Of a stretch of DNA of 64,000 nt, positions 1 through 9,201 are shown piece after piece. The notes beneath the pieces are model-generated. The model ran no database searches and was not told the DNA's origin. It saw only the letters and a program-made list of their open reading frames with translations. This DNA comes from Pseudomonas sp. H9 (GTDB lineage: Bacteria; Pseudomonadota; Gammaproteobacteria; Pseudomonadales; Pseudomonadaceae), in NCBI RefSeq assembly GCF_004353925.1, contig NZ_SMOK01000012.1:1-64000 (forward strand), in the 5' to 3' direction. Each line of letters begins with the position of its first letter. Position 1 is the first letter of the stretch. The position numbers and the translations under genes were made by a program.

Positions 1-17
1 CTTCAACCGAGGCGCGC

Positions 18-45
18 ATTCTACGCTTTCCTCAGAGTGTGTCAA
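18..45 (-). promoter_or_regulatory. sigma70 promoter 1 of a tandem set (leftward)
   Basis: On the minus strand TTGACA (positions 45-40) and TAGAAT (23-18) are separated by 16 bp and followed by a GC-rich discriminator (GCGCGCC). This near-consensus layout is typical of stable-RNA promoters in Pseudomonas. It fires out of the window at its left edge, so the transcribed gene is not visible. Confidence 0.75.
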
Positions 46-127
46 GCGTTTATTTTGAAGTTTTTCAGAATTTCTCTTTCAACTTCAACCGCTTAACTCG
101 CTGCGATCTCTCGTCAGCGGGAGGCGA

Positions 128-155
128 ATTCTACAGCGTTTCAATTCGCTGTCAA
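128..155 (-). promoter_or_regulatory. sigma70 promoter 2 of a tandem set (leftward)
   Basis: Minus-strand TTGACA (155-150), a 16-bp spacer and TAGAAT (133-128), followed by CGCC. Same orientation and geometry as the promoter at 18-45. Confidence 0.75.
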
Positions 156-271
156 CCACCTTTTTCACCGCTGCCGATCTTTCGATCGAAGCCCTTCCAG
201 CACCACCTGGAACATCTAACTCATTGAATCTCAAGGAGTTTTCCGTTCCGACTGCGCCGGAAGTGGGGCGA

Positions 272-299
272 ATTATAGAGAGATCTGAGGGGGCGTCAA
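272..299 (-). promoter_or_regulatory. sigma70 promoter 3 of a tandem set (leftward)
   Basis: Minus-strand TTGACG (299-294), a 16-bp spacer and a perfect TATAAT (277-272), followed by CGCC. It is the most upstream of the three. I infer that the set drives an rRNA (or tRNA) operon just beyond position 1. No boxA is visible within the part shown. Confidence 0.75.
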
Positions 300-340
300 G
301 CACTTATTTCAATTTTGTTTCGGCGGGGGCGTTTTGGCTA

Positions 341-417
341 TAAGCAGCAAGCTTGGAGCTGCAAGTAAAGGCGGGCGTACACCTACTTGCAGCTTGAAGC
401 TGATAGCTTGCCGCTTA
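341..417. repeat. REP-like imperfect palindrome overlapping the gcdG stop
   Basis: The arm TACTTGCAGCT (384-394) is the exact complement of AGCTGCAAGTA (357-367). The outer arms 341-353 and 405-417 pair with one mismatch. The sequence resembles the GCAAGCTTGGAGCTGCAAG type of Pseudomonas intergenic repeat. The outer arm includes the gcdG stop codon (415-417), so it may also act as the 3' end structure of that mRNA. Confidence 0.6.
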
Positions 418-1635
418 AAGCACTCCACCCGAACGCAGGCGTTCAATCTCTGACGCCGGCAATCCCAGCACCTCACCCAGCACCTGCTCAGTGTGTTCGC
501 CGAGTAGCGGTGGTGCATTGCGGTACTGCACCGGCGTCTCGGAGAGACGTATAGGGCTAGCCACTTGCGGCACCTTGCCCGCCAGCGGATGTGGTATCTC
601 AATAGCCAACCCTCGGGATTTGACCTGAGGATCGGCAAACATCTGCGCCAGATCATTGATCGGCCCGCATGGCACGCCTGCCTTCTCCAACTGGGCCACC
701 CATTCAGCGGTGGTTTTGAACACCGTCGCCTGGCGGATCAGCGGAATCAGTTCGGCACGATTAGCCACCCGTTGCTTATTAGTAGCAAAACGCGGGTCGT
801 CCGCCCATTGCGGCTGCCCAGCCACTTCAGCGAACTTGCGAAATTGACCGTCATTGCCCACGGTGAGGATGAAATCACCATCAGCAGTCGGGAAGTCCTG
901 GTAAGGCACGATATTGGGATGGGCATTACCCAAACGCCGTGGTGCTGTACCGGTAGTCAGGTAGTTCATGGCCTGATTGGCAAGGCACGCGACCTGAACG
1001 TCGAGCAACGCCATGTCGATGTGCTGCCCCTGGCCACCATGGTCGCGGTTGGCAAGTGCTGCCAGAATCGCCACGGTGGAATACAGCCCCGTCAAAATAT
1101 CCGTCAGTGCCACACCAACCTTGACCGGCCCGGCACCTTCTTCGCCTTCAGGGCGCCCTGTCAGGCTCATCAGGCCGCCCAACCCCTGAATCATAAAGTC
1201 GTAACCGGCACGCTTGGCATACGGCCCGGTCTGGCCGAAGCCCGTGATCGAACAGTAGATAAGCTGTGGGTTGATGGCCTTCAGGCTTTCGTAGTCCAGG
1301 CCGTAGGCAGCCAGGCCACCTACTTTAAAGTTCTCGATGACCACATCAGACTTCGCCGCCAGCTCACGCACCAAGCGCTGACCTTCAGGCTGAGTGAAGT
1401 CGATAGTCACCGAACGCTTGTTACGGTTGGCCGACAGGTAGTAAGCCGCCTCGGTGGTGTTCTCACCATAGGCGTCCTTGAGGAAGGGCGGCCCCCAGGC
1501 GCGCGTGTCATCGCCGGTTCCCGGACGCTCGACCTTGATTACTTCGGCCCCAAGGTCAGCGAGGATCTGCCCGGCCCATGGCCCGGCCAGCACTCGCGAC
1601 AGATCAAGCACCCGCAGATGAGATAGCGCGCCCAT
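415..1635 (-). CDS. gcdG: family III CoA-transferase, probable succinyl-CoA:glutarate CoA-transferase
   Basis: A 406-residue CoA-transferase of the CaiB/BaiF (formyl-CoA transferase, class III) family. The N-terminal LSRVLAGPWAGQ and DLGAEVIKVE segments are typical. Asp179 in the GVALTD motif lies where the family's catalytic aspartate forms the acyl anhydride. The gene follows gcdH with a 14-bp gap on the same strand. From this context I infer that it activates glutarate (from lysine or 5-aminovalerate breakdown) to glutaryl-CoA, the GcdH substrate. Substrate specificity cannot be read from the family alone. Start ATG at 1635, preceded by AAGGAG. Confidence 0.85.
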   Translation of the reverse strand: MGALSHLRVLDLSRVLAGPWAGQILADLGAEVIKVERPGTGDDTRAWGPPFLKDAYGENTTEAAYYLSANRNKRSVTIDFTQPEGQRLVRELAAKSDVVIENFKVGGLAAYGLDYESLKAINPQLIYCSITGFGQTGPYAKRAGYDFMIQGLGGLMSLTGRPEGEEGAGPVKVGVALTDILTGLYSTVAILAALANRDHGGQGQHIDMALLDVQVACLANQAMNYLTTGTAPRRLGNAHPNIVPYQDFPTADGDFILTVGNDGQFRKFAEVAGQPQWADDPRFATNKQRVANRAELIPLIRQATVFKTTAEWVAQLEKAGVPCGPINDLAQMFADPQVKSRGLAIEIPHPLAGKVPQVASPIRLSETPVQYRNAPPLLGEHTEQVLGEVLGLPASEIERLRSGGVL

Positions 1636-1649
1636 GGGCTGGCTCCTTA

Positions 1650-2831
1650 TTAGTAGAAGGCCTGGATGCCAGTTTGTGCGCGACCAAGAATCAGCGCATG
1701 CACGTCGTGGGTACCTTCGTAGGTATTAACCACTTCCAGGTTGACCAGGTGACGAGCTACGCCGAACTCATCAGAGATGCCGTTGCCACCCAGCATGTCA
1801 CGCGCCAAACGGGCGATATCCAGGGCCTTGCCACAGGAGTTGCGCTTCATGATCGAGGTAATTTCAACTGCAGCGGTGCCTTCGTCTTTCATCCGGCCGA
1901 GGCGCAGGCAACCTTGCAGGGCGAGGGTGATCTCGGTCTGCATGTCGGCCAGCTTCTTCTGGATCAACTGATTGGCGGCCAGAGGGCGACCAAACTGCTT
2001 ACGGTCCAGGGTGTACTGGCGAGCGGTGTGCCAGCACGCTTCTGCGGCACCCAAGGCGCCCCAGGAGATGCCATAACGCGCCGAGTTCAGACAGGTGAAC
2101 GGGCCTTTCAAACCGCGCACTTCCGGGAACATGTTTTCTTCCGGAACGAAAACGTTGTCCATAACGATTTCACCGGTGATGGACGCACGCAGGCCCACCT
2201 TGCCGTGAATCGCAGGAGCGGTGAGGCCTTGCCAACCTTTCTCCAATACGAAACCGCGGATATCGCCAGCATCGTCCTTGGCCCACACTACAAATACATC
2301 AGCGATCGGGCTGTTGGTAATCCACATTTTGTTGCCGGTCAGGCGGTAGCCACCGTCGACTTTCTTCGCCCGGGTGATCATCGAGCCTGGATCGGAACCA
2401 TGGTCAGGCTCGGTCAGACCGAAGCAGCCGATCCACTCACCGCTGGCCAGCTTAGGCAGGTACTTCTGTTTTGTGGCTTCAGACCCGAACTCGTTGATCG
2501 GCACCATGACCAGCGAAGACTGCACACTCATCATCGAGCGATAGCCGGAATCGATGCGCTCAACTTCACGCGCAATCAAGCCATAGCAAACGTAGTTGAG
2601 GCCGCTGCCACCGTACTGCTCTGGGATGGTGGCGCCTAGCAGACCGACTTCACCCATCTCGCGGAAGATCTTCGGGTCGGTTTGCTCATGGCGGAATGCT
2701 TCCAGTACGCGCGGCGCCAACTTGTCCTGGGCGAACTGATAAGCGCTGTCACGCACCATGCGCTCTTCTTCAGTGAGCTGCTGGTCCAGCAGCAGCGGGT
2801 CGATCCAGTTGAAGCTTGCTTTACCGGCCAT
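1650..2831 (-). CDS. gcdH: glutaryl-CoA dehydrogenase
   Basis: A 393-residue acyl-CoA dehydrogenase fold flavoprotein that oxidises and decarboxylates glutaryl-CoA to crotonyl-CoA, passing electrons to ETF. The N-terminal [15 protein letters not shown], the central [16 protein letters not shown] and the C-terminal [15 protein letters not shown] segments are diagnostic. Glu372 in YEGT is the expected catalytic base. Length is normal for bacterial GcdH. It forms a unit with gcdG downstream and is divergent from a LysR gene, the common arrangement for lysine/glutarate catabolism in pseudomonads. Confidence 0.95.
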   Translation of the reverse strand: MAGKASFNWIDPLLLDQQLTEEERMVRDSAYQFAQDKLAPRVLEAFRHEQTDPKIFREMGEVGLLGATIPEQYGGSGLNYVCYGLIAREVERIDSGYRSMMSVQSSLVMVPINEFGSEATKQKYLPKLASGEWIGCFGLTEPDHGSDPGSMITRAKKVDGGYRLTGNKMWITNSPIADVFVVWAKDDAGDIRGFVLEKGWQGLTAPAIHGKVGLRASITGEIVMDNVFVPEENMFPEVRGLKGPFTCLNSARYGISWGALGAAEACWHTARQYTLDRKQFGRPLAANQLIQKKLADMQTEITLALQGCLRLGRMKDEGTAAVEITSIMKRNSCGKALDIARLARDMLGGNGISDEFGVARHLVNLEVVNTYEGTHDVHALILGRAQTGIQAFY

Positions 2832-2923
2832 GAGTGAATCCTCGAAAGATGGGACCAGAGTTGTTGTGCATTGATCCTAGGCCTGATCGGCCGACGAGAC
2901 AAACGAGGAATACGCATAGTCTT

Positions 2924-2949
2924 GTGATAATTTCTCACTCCGTAATGAG
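2924..2949. promoter_or_regulatory. candidate LysR-type operator between gcdH and gcdR
   Basis: In the 160-bp divergent gap, GTGA (2924-2927) and TCAC (2935-2938) form a dyad that contains a T-N11-A LysR box (T2925 to A2937). It overlaps a second dyad, CTCA (2934-2937) / TGAG (2946-2949). The site is about 43 bp upstream of the LysR gene start. Binding is inferred, not shown. Confidence 0.45.
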
Positions 2950-2991
2950 CTAAAAGCCCATCTTCAAGCCTTATTAGTGAGGTTGATGTAC

Positions 2992-3918
2992 ATGCGTCGG
3001 AAGATCCCCAGCACCGCAGCCCTGGTTTGTTTTGAAGCCGCCGCCCGCCACGAGAGCTTTACCAAGGCTTCGCAAGAACTGTCCCTCACGCAAGGCGCCG
3101 TATGTCGGCAAATCGCCGGGCTGGAGGAGTTTCTCAACGTAGAGCTGTTCCGTCGTTCACGCCGCGGGGTAAAGCTCACCGAAGCCGGGCTCTCCTACAG
3201 CCGCCAGGTGGCCACGCAGCTGGACGCAGTAGAGCGCGACACCTTGTCGGTTATGAGGCAGCAGGGTGCCAATGTGATCGAGCTCGCGGTGGTACCGACC
3301 TTCGGCACCCAATGGCTGCTGCCTAGGCTCAAAGACTTCCAGCAGCGCCACCCGGACGTCACGGTCAACCTGACCAACCGCACACGGCCTTTTCTGTTTG
3401 CTGACACACCCTTCGACGCCGCGATCTATTTTGGCGATGCCGACTGGTCAGGTACTCATGCCCACCGTCTGATGAGCGAAAGCCCGGTCCCCGTGTGCAG
3501 CCCGAACTTACTGGAGGGAGCAGGGCACCTCGACGCCAGGCAGATCGCCCAGATGCCGCTGCTCCAGCAAACCACGCGCCCTTATGCCTGGCGCCAATGG
3601 TTCAACAGCCTGGACATGCACGTTACACGCGACATGACCGGCCCTCGCTATGAGCTATTCTCGATGCTGGCACAAGCGGCTATGCATGAGATGGGTGTAG
3701 CGCTGATTCCACCGTTCCTGATTCAACGCGAATTGGCAGAGGGGCGCTTGGTTGTGGCGAATCGTCACGGCCTGTCAAGCATCAAGGCCTATTACTTGAT
3801 GATTCCGGAGCGCAAGGTCGAATCGGCCTCGTTACGTGCATTTCGCGATTGGCTGCTCGACCAAGCAGAGCGCTATACCGCAGCGCATAAGGATGATAGC
3901 TATAACCTGACCCCGTAG
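2992..3918 (+). CDS. gcdR: LysR-family regulator of the glutarate genes
   Basis: A 308-residue LysR regulator of the GcvA/AmpR-like subgroup. The N-terminal winged helix-turn-helix contains SFTKASQELSLTQGAVCRQI, and the C-terminal effector-binding domain starts near residue 90. Three in-frame starts exist (GTG 2977, ATG 2986, ATG 2992). I chose 2992 because GTGAGG lies 9 bp upstream and because MRRKIPST is the usual N-terminus of this subgroup. It is divergent from gcdHG, so it probably controls them, with glutarate or a CoA derivative as a likely effector (inference). Confidence 0.85.
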   Translation: MRRKIPSTAALVCFEAAARHESFTKASQELSLTQGAVCRQIAGLEEFLNVELFRRSRRGVKLTEAGLSYSRQVATQLDAVERDTLSVMRQQGANVIELAVVPTFGTQWLLPRLKDFQQRHPDVTVNLTNRTRPFLFADTPFDAAIYFGDADWSGTHAHRLMSESPVPVCSPNLLEGAGHLDARQIAQMPLLQQTTRPYAWRQWFNSLDMHVTRDMTGPRYELFSMLAQAAMHEMGVALIPPFLIQRELAEGRLVVANRHGLSSIKAYYLMIPERKVESASLRAFRDWLLDQAERYTAAHKDDSYNLTP

Positions 3919-4324
3919 TCAGCAAAATATTCACCCTACAGATATAAGGAAATGTCGCATTTCATATAACTGTTTTGACGCCGCTCAAAAACCCATTACC
4001 CCTTTGTTTCATGCGGCTTTCACCGCATAAATCGCGTTTTTATTACAGGTTTCAGAAAAATCGGCGGAATCTTTTCAAAAATTAACGTAATCTCCCTAAT
4101 GCCCGTATTTGACGGGCTCGAAGCCTGTTATTGCGACATACGGTCACAGGGTGACTTGTAGTTTGAATGCCGTCACCCTTCAAAACCGGTTGATGCAATT
4201 CAGCAATCACCTGCAAAATGCCGCGCCCCGCCTGAATTCGGCGGGATCGTGCTGATCGGCCGCCCCAGACGCACCATCCGCAGTGCGCTGGTTTACCAAC
4301 AAAAGATCACGCAGGAGATTTGAC
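3919..4324. other. intergenic region upstream of pntAA
   Basis: No gene seen. It is AT-richer than its surroundings near 3940-4100. It holds a hairpin ATGCGG/CCGCAT (4011-4028) with a T-run only after a further 8 bases, so it is a weak terminator candidate for gcdR at best. A second dyad, AGGGTGAC (4148-4155) / GTCACCCT (4172-4179), lies in the presumed pnt leader. A TTGACG near 4108 may be a -35 element but has no good -10 partner. Confidence 0.4.
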
Positions 4325-5446
4325 GTGCACATTGGTGTTCCTCTCGAAACGCAGACGGGCGAAACACGGGTTGCTGCAACCCCGGAAACCATCAAAAAGC
4401 TGATTGGTCAGGGGCATAAAGTCACCGTCCAAAGTGGCGCCGGCACCAATGCCAGCGTTCCGGACAGTGCTTATGAAGCAGCAGGCGCCATTATTGGCAG
4501 CGCTGCCGATGCGTTTGGTGCACAACTGATTTTGAAAGTTGTGGCTCCCAACGATAGCGAACTGTCCCTGATCAAGAGCGGCACCGTTCTGGTGGGTATG
4601 CTCAACCCGTTCAACAACGACAACATCGCCAAGATGGCTGAATGCGGTATTACCGCCTTCGCCCTGGAAGCGGCACCGCGCACCTCTCGGGCGCAGAGCC
4701 TCGACGTGTTGTCTTCGCAAGCCAACATTGCTGGCTACAAGGCCGTGCTGCTGGCAGCTCATCACTATCCGCGCTTCATGCCGATGCTGATGACCGCCGC
4801 CGGCACCGTAAAAGCCGCTCGCGTGTTGATTCTGGGTGCAGGCGTTGCCGGTCTGCAGGCCATTGCCACGGCCAAGCGCCTGGGTGCAGTGATCGAAGCC
4901 TCGGACGTGCGTCCAGCGGTTAAAGAGCAGATCGAGTCGCTGGGTGCCAAGTTCATCGATGTGCCCTACGAGACCGACGAAGAACGCGAATGTGCCGAAG
5001 GTGTCGGTGGTTATGCCCGCCCGATGCCTGCCAGCTGGATGCAACGCCAGGCTCAAGCCGTGCACGAGCGCGCCAAGCAGGCCGATATCGTCATCACCAC
5101 CGCACTGATCCCAGGGCGCAAGGCACCAACTCTGCTCAGCGCAGAAACCGTTGCGCAAATGAAGCCAGGTTCGGTGGTCATTGACCTCGCGGCCGCTCAG
5201 GGTGGCAACTGCCCGCTGACCGTCGCCGACCAGGTGGTGGTAGAGCAGGGCGTGACCATCGTCGGCCCGACCAATCTGCCTGCGCAGGTAGGTGCTGACG
5301 CCTCGGCGCTCTATGCCCGCAACCTGCTCGACTTCATGAAGCTGCTGTTCGACAAGGACGGACAGCTGGTGATCAACCTCGAAGACGATATCGTCGCCGC
5401 GTGCCTGATGTGCCGCGACGGCCAGATCATCCGCAAGAACGGATAA
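4325..5446 (+). CDS. pntAA: NAD(P) transhydrogenase subunit alpha part 1
   Basis: A 373-residue NAD(H)-binding domain I of the proton-translocating transhydrogenase, which moves hydride from NADH to NADP+ using the proton gradient. It is soluble and peripheral on the cytoplasmic side. The nucleotide-binding GAGVAG is at residues 171-176, with the alanine dehydrogenase/PNT N-terminal domain before it. I chose the GTG at 4325 because AGGAG lies just upstream and the protein then begins MHIGVPLE, as in the family; a longer frame opens at 4283. In this three-gene arrangement the E. coli alpha subunit is split in two, as in Rhodospirillum. Confidence 0.93.
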   Translation: MHIGVPLETQTGETRVAATPETIKKLIGQGHKVTVQSGAGTNASVPDSAYEAAGAIIGSAADAFGAQLILKVVAPNDSELSLIKSGTVLVGMLNPFNNDNIAKMAECGITAFALEAAPRTSRAQSLDVLSSQANIAGYKAVLLAAHHYPRFMPMLMTAAGTVKAARVLILGAGVAGLQAIATAKRLGAVIEASDVRPAVKEQIESLGAKFIDVPYETDEERECAEGVGGYARPMPASWMQRQAQAVHERAKQADIVITTALIPGRKAPTLLSAETVAQMKPGSVVIDLAAAQGGNCPLTVADQVVVEQGVTIVGPTNLPAQVGADASALYARNLLDFMKLLFDKDGQLVINLEDDIVAACLMCRDGQIIRKNG

Positions 5447-5457
5447 GGAGCCAGACA

Positions 5458-5775
5458 ATGGAAGACATGCTGATCTCTCACGGCGTCTATAACCTGATCA
5501 TTTTCGTGCTGGCGATCTATGTCGGTTATCACGTGGTCTGGAACGTCACCCCAGCACTGCACACCCCTCTGATGGCGGTCACCAACGCCATTTCTGCCAT
5601 CGTCATCGTCGGCGCCATGCTGGCTGCGGCCCTGACCGTAACCCCTCTGGGCAAGGTCATGGGCACTCTGGCGGTTGCCCTGGCAGCGGTCAACGTATTC
5701 GGTGGATTCCTCGTCACCCGGCGCATGCTGGAGATGTTCAAGAAGAAGGCCGCAAAGGCTGAGGGGAAGCAGTAA
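5458..5775 (+). CDS. pntAB: NAD(P) transhydrogenase subunit alpha part 2
   Basis: A 105-residue membrane subunit corresponding to the C-terminal membrane part of PntA. Hydrophobic segments include the one from about residue 8 ([16 protein letters not shown]) and two later ones. The tail is basic ([10 protein letters not shown]). ATG at 5458 follows AAGGAG, 11 bp after the pntAA stop. The stop is immediately followed by the pntB ATG, so the three genes are tightly coupled. Confidence 0.93.
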   Translation: MEDMLISHGVYNLIIFVLAIYVGYHVVWNVTPALHTPLMAVTNAISAIVIVGAMLAAALTVTPLGKVMGTLAVALAAVNVFGGFLVTRRMLEMFKKKAAKAEGKQ

Positions 5776-7212
5776 ATGAGCATGAACCTGGTAACACTTC
5801 TCTACCTCGTCGCCTCGGTGTGCTTCATCCAGGCGCTGAAGGGGCTTTCGCATCCGACCACGTCGCGTCGCGGCAACCTGTTCGGCATGCTGGGCATGGC
5901 CCTGGCAATCGTCACCACTGTCGGCTTGATCTACAAGCTGGGAGCGGAACTGGCTACTGATGGCATCGGTTATGTGATCGTCGGCCTACTGGTCGGCGGC
6001 ACGGCTGGCTCGATCATGGCTAAACGCGTTGAAATGACCAAGATGCCTGAGCTGGTTGCCTTCATGCACAGCATGATCGGTCTGGCAGCGGTATTCATTG
6101 CCATTGCTGCAGTGGTTGAGCCGCAGTCGCTGGGCATTGTCTCCAGCATCAGCGACCCAATCCCGACCGGTAACCGCCTGGAGCTGTTCCTCGGCGCGGC
6201 CATTGGCGCGATCACCTTCTCCGGTTCGGTCATTGCCTTCGGCAAACTGTCTGGCAAGTACAAGTTCCGACTGTTCCAGGGCGCACCGGTACAGTTCAAT
6301 GGCCAGCACAAGCTGAACTTGATCCTCGGCCTGACAACCATCGGCCTCGGCCTGATCTTCACCTTTACCGGTAGCTACAGTGCTTTTGCCCTGATGCTGA
6401 TCCTGGCGTTCGTCATGGGTGTGTTGATCATCATCCCGATTGGTGGAGCCGACATGCCGGTGGTGGTGTCGATGCTCAACAGCTATTCGGGCTGGGCGGC
6501 GGCTGGTATCGGTTTCTCGCTGAACAACTCGATGCTGATCATCGCCGGCTCTCTGGTCGGTTCGTCCGGTGCGATCCTCTCGTACATTATGTGCAAGGCG
6601 ATGAACCGTTCGTTCTTCAACGTGATTCTCGGTGGCTTCGGTGGTGCGGCAGATGCAGGCGGCCCAGCCGGTGCGCAAGAAGCCCGTCCAGTGAAATCCG
6701 GTTCGGCCGACGACGCTACCTTCCTGCTGAGCAACGCCGACTCGGTGATCATTGTGCCTGGCTACGGTCTGGCGGTAGCCCGTGCTCAGCACGCACTCAA
6801 AGAACTGACCGAGAAGCTGACCCACAACGGTGTAACGGTGCGTTACGCGATCCACCCGGTAGCAGGGCGCATGCCCGGGCACATGAACGTACTGCTGGCA
6901 GAAGCCGAAGTACCGTACGACCAGGTGTTCGAGATGGAAGACATCAACTCCGAATTCGGCCAGGCCGACGTGGTGTTGGTGCTGGGTGCCAACGACGTGG
7001 TCAACCCAGCGGCGAAGAACGATCCGAAGTCGCCTATCGCTGGCATGCCGATTCTTGAAGCGTTCAAAGCCAAGACCATCATCGTCAACAAGCGCTCCAT
7101 GGCCAGCGGCTATGCGGGCCTTGATAACGAATTGTTCTATCTGGACAAAACCATGATGGTTTTCGGTGACGCCAAGAAGGTCATCGAAGACATGGTCAAG
7201 GCTGTCGACTGA
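5776..7212 (+). CDS. pntB: NAD(P) transhydrogenase subunit beta
   Basis: A 478-residue subunit carrying most of the proton channel (about nine hydrophobic segments in residues 1-270) and the NADP(H)-binding domain III at the C-terminus (VPGYGLAVARAQ, and GANDVVNPAAKNDP near the end). It completes the transhydrogenase with PntAA and PntAB in the inner membrane and supplies NADPH. It is followed by a strong terminator, so pntAA-AB-B form one transcription unit. Confidence 0.95.
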   Translation: MSMNLVTLLYLVASVCFIQALKGLSHPTTSRRGNLFGMLGMALAIVTTVGLIYKLGAELATDGIGYVIVGLLVGGTAGSIMAKRVEMTKMPELVAFMHSMIGLAAVFIAIAAVVEPQSLGIVSSISDPIPTGNRLELFLGAAIGAITFSGSVIAFGKLSGKYKFRLFQGAPVQFNGQHKLNLILGLTTIGLGLIFTFTGSYSAFALMLILAFVMGVLIIIPIGGADMPVVVSMLNSYSGWAAAGIGFSLNNSMLIIAGSLVGSSGAILSYIMCKAMNRSFFNVILGGFGGAADAGGPAGAQEARPVKSGSADDATFLLSNADSVIIVPGYGLAVARAQHALKELTEKLTHNGVTVRYAIHPVAGRMPGHMNVLLAEAEVPYDQVFEMEDINSEFGQADVVLVLGANDVVNPAAKNDPKSPIAGMPILEAFKAKTIIVNKRSMASGYAGLDNELFYLDKTMMVFGDAKKVIEDMVKAVD

Positions 7213-7235
7213 GTCGATTCAGGCCTGTGACAATT

Positions 7236-7266
7236 AGCCCCAGCGCGGTACCGGCTGGGGCTTTTT
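7236..7266 (+). terminator. rho-independent terminator of pntAA-AB-B
   Basis: Stem AGCCCCAGC (7236-7244) / GCTGGGGCT (7254-7262) with a nine-base loop, followed by a run of T to 7266. Confidence 0.85.
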
Positions 7267-7389
7267 AATGCCCGGCCCGCCGACAGAAGGCTCTATTTCA
7301 TGGCCTGGCATTCGACCTTGGTCGCGGGACGCCGAGCTGCTAAATCACTAGACTGCGCATCTAGCTTTAGTAGCCTGAGATAACAATCC

Positions 7390-8883
7390 ATGTACCGTGA
7401 TCGTATCCGCTTGTCCTCCCTGCACAGCAAGGTAATGAGTGCGGCTGATGCCGCTGGCCTGATCGAGGACGGCATGACCGTCGGCATGAGCGGTTTCACC
7501 CGCGCCGGCGAAGCCAAGGCTGTGCCCCATGCACTGGCCGAACGTGCCAAGCAATCACCGCTGCAAATCAGCCTGATGACCGGCGCCAGCCTGGGCAACG
7601 ACCTGGACAAGGAACTGACCGAAGCCGGCGTCCTGGCGCGCCGCATGCCATTCCAGGTCGACAGCACCCTGCGCAAGGCCATCAACGATGGCAAGGTCAT
7701 GTTCATCGACCAGCATCTGTCGGAAACCGTGGAACAACTGCGCAACCAGCAACTGAAGCTGCCGGACATCGCAGTCATCGAGGCAGTAGCCATCACCGAA
7801 CAAGGCCACATCGTACCGACCACCTCGGTAGGCAACTCGGCCAGCTTCGCCATTTTCGCCAAACAGGTGATCGTCGAGATCAACATGGCACACAATGCCA
7901 ACCTGGAAGGCCTGCACGACATCTACATCCCGACCTACCGACCTACCCGTACGCCGATCCCGCTGGTAAAAGTCGATGACCGCATCGGTAGCACCGCGAT
8001 CCCGATCGACCCGGCCAAGATTGTCGGCATCGTCATCACCGAGCAGCCAGATTCGCCATCTACCGTGCTGCCGCCGGATGATGAAACCCAAGGCATCGCC
8101 AACCATCTGATCAACTTCTTCAAGCAAGAAGTGGCAGCAGGGCGCATGACCAACAAACTCGGCCCGCTGCAAGCCGGTATCGGCAGCATTGCCAACGCCG
8201 TCATGTGCGGCCTGATCGATTCGCCGTTCGAAGACCTGACCATGTACTCCGAAGTACTGCAGGATTCGACCTTCGACCTGATCGACGCCGGTAAGCTGAG
8301 CTTCGCCTCGGGCAGTTCCATTACCCTGTCGAGCCGTCGTAACGCCGACGTCTTCGGCAACCTGGAGCGTTACAAAGACAAGCTGGTATTGCGTCCTCAG
8401 GAAATCTCCAACCACCCGGAAGTGGTGCGTCGCCTGGGTATCATCGGCATCAACACCGCCCTTGAGTTCGACCTGTACGGCAACGTCAACTCCACGCATG
8501 TCTGTGGCACACGGATGATGAACGGCATCGGCGGTTCCGGCGACTTCGCGCGTAATGCCCACCTGGCGATCTTCGTCACCAAGTCCATTGCCAAGGGCGG
8601 TGCGATTTCCAGTGTGGTGCCGATGGTCAGCCACGTCGACCACACCGAGCATGACGTCGACATCCTGGTGACCGAACAAGGTCTGGCCGATCTGCGTGGC
8701 CTGGCACCACGTGAACGTGCCCGCGTGATCATCGACAACTGTGTGCACCCAGACTATCGCGAAGCGCTGAACGATTACTTCAGCCGTGCCTGCGAGCGTG
8801 GCGGCCATACGCCGCACATCCTGCGCGAAGCGCTGGCCTGGCACGAAAACCTGGAAGAAACCGGTCGTATGCTCGCCAGCTAA
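7390..8883 (+). CDS. acetyl-CoA hydrolase/transferase family (succinyl-CoA:acetate or propionyl-CoA:succinate CoA-transferase)
   Basis: A 497-residue class I CoA-transferase of the acetyl-CoA hydrolase/transferase family. Conserved features are GMSGFTRAGEAK near the N-terminus, MYSEVLQD with Glu288 at the position of the catalytic glutamate, GGSGDFARNA, and EQGLADLRGLAPRERA near the end. Members move CoA between succinate and acetate or propionate. The exact acyl donor cannot be decided from the sequence. It is a single gene with its own promoter region and a weak ribosome site (TGAGATAACAATCC). Confidence 0.9.
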   Translation: MYRDRIRLSSLHSKVMSAADAAGLIEDGMTVGMSGFTRAGEAKAVPHALAERAKQSPLQISLMTGASLGNDLDKELTEAGVLARRMPFQVDSTLRKAINDGKVMFIDQHLSETVEQLRNQQLKLPDIAVIEAVAITEQGHIVPTTSVGNSASFAIFAKQVIVEINMAHNANLEGLHDIYIPTYRPTRTPIPLVKVDDRIGSTAIPIDPAKIVGIVITEQPDSPSTVLPPDDETQGIANHLINFFKQEVAAGRMTNKLGPLQAGIGSIANAVMCGLIDSPFEDLTMYSEVLQDSTFDLIDAGKLSFASGSSITLSSRRNADVFGNLERYKDKLVLRPQEISNHPEVVRRLGIIGINTALEFDLYGNVNSTHVCGTRMMNGIGGSGDFARNAHLAIFVTKSIAKGGAISSVVPMVSHVDHTEHDVDILVTEQGLADLRGLAPRERARVIIDNCVHPDYREALNDYFSRACERGGHTPHILREALAWHENLEETGRMLAS

Positions 8884-8934
8884 GACCGCACAGTGATCAG
8901 CCGGTGGTGCGCAATGTCCACCGGCTGACACATT

Positions 8935-8970
8935 GGTACAGTTTGAAAACACAAACTGTTCTACTGTACC
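8935..8970. promoter_or_regulatory. GGTACAGTTTG inverted repeat (candidate operator)
   Basis: GGTACAGT (8935-8942) faces ACTGTACC (8963-8970). Nested inside are CAGTTTG (8939-8945) and CAAACTG (8952-8958). It lies between the CoA-transferase stop and the DUF1127 gene and shares its core with sites at 9042, 9532 and 9562. It could also form a hairpin at the 3' end of the upstream mRNA, but no T-run follows. Confidence 0.5.
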
Positions 8971-9041
8971 GGTGATTTAGCCCCGTTTTTCCTTTCCCGC
9001 GACCATCTCCTGAACAAAAATGCATCAAATCGGTGCAGACC

Positions 9042-9050
9042 GGTACAGTT
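9042..9050 (+). promoter_or_regulatory. GGTACAGTT element upstream of the DUF1127 gene
   Basis: An exact copy of the nine-base core, 160 bp before the DUF1127 start. Nearby CAGTTAACTG (9082-9091) and AACTGTA/TACTGT (9112-9126) look like degenerate relatives. The 318 bp between 8884 and 9201 hold no other gene that I can support. Confidence 0.45.
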
Positions 9051-9201
9051 GCGTCTGTTTCGAGTGCAACAGTGCCGTAAAACAGTTAACTGGCCCATCA
9101 CAATGTAGATGAACTGTATCTACTGTTATGGCCAATAGAGGAGGATCATTGGCACCAGTTAAATCACTACCTAATGCCGCCACAAGCGGAAGGATGACAT
9201 C

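Noticed and set aside
565..1626. 353-residue open frame opposite gcdG
   Set aside because: Shadow of the gcdG coding strand; no ribosome site and composition not protein-like.
4011..4041. Hairpin with later T-run as gcdR terminator
   Set aside because: The T-run starts 8 bases after a 6-bp stem, too far for a standard terminator.
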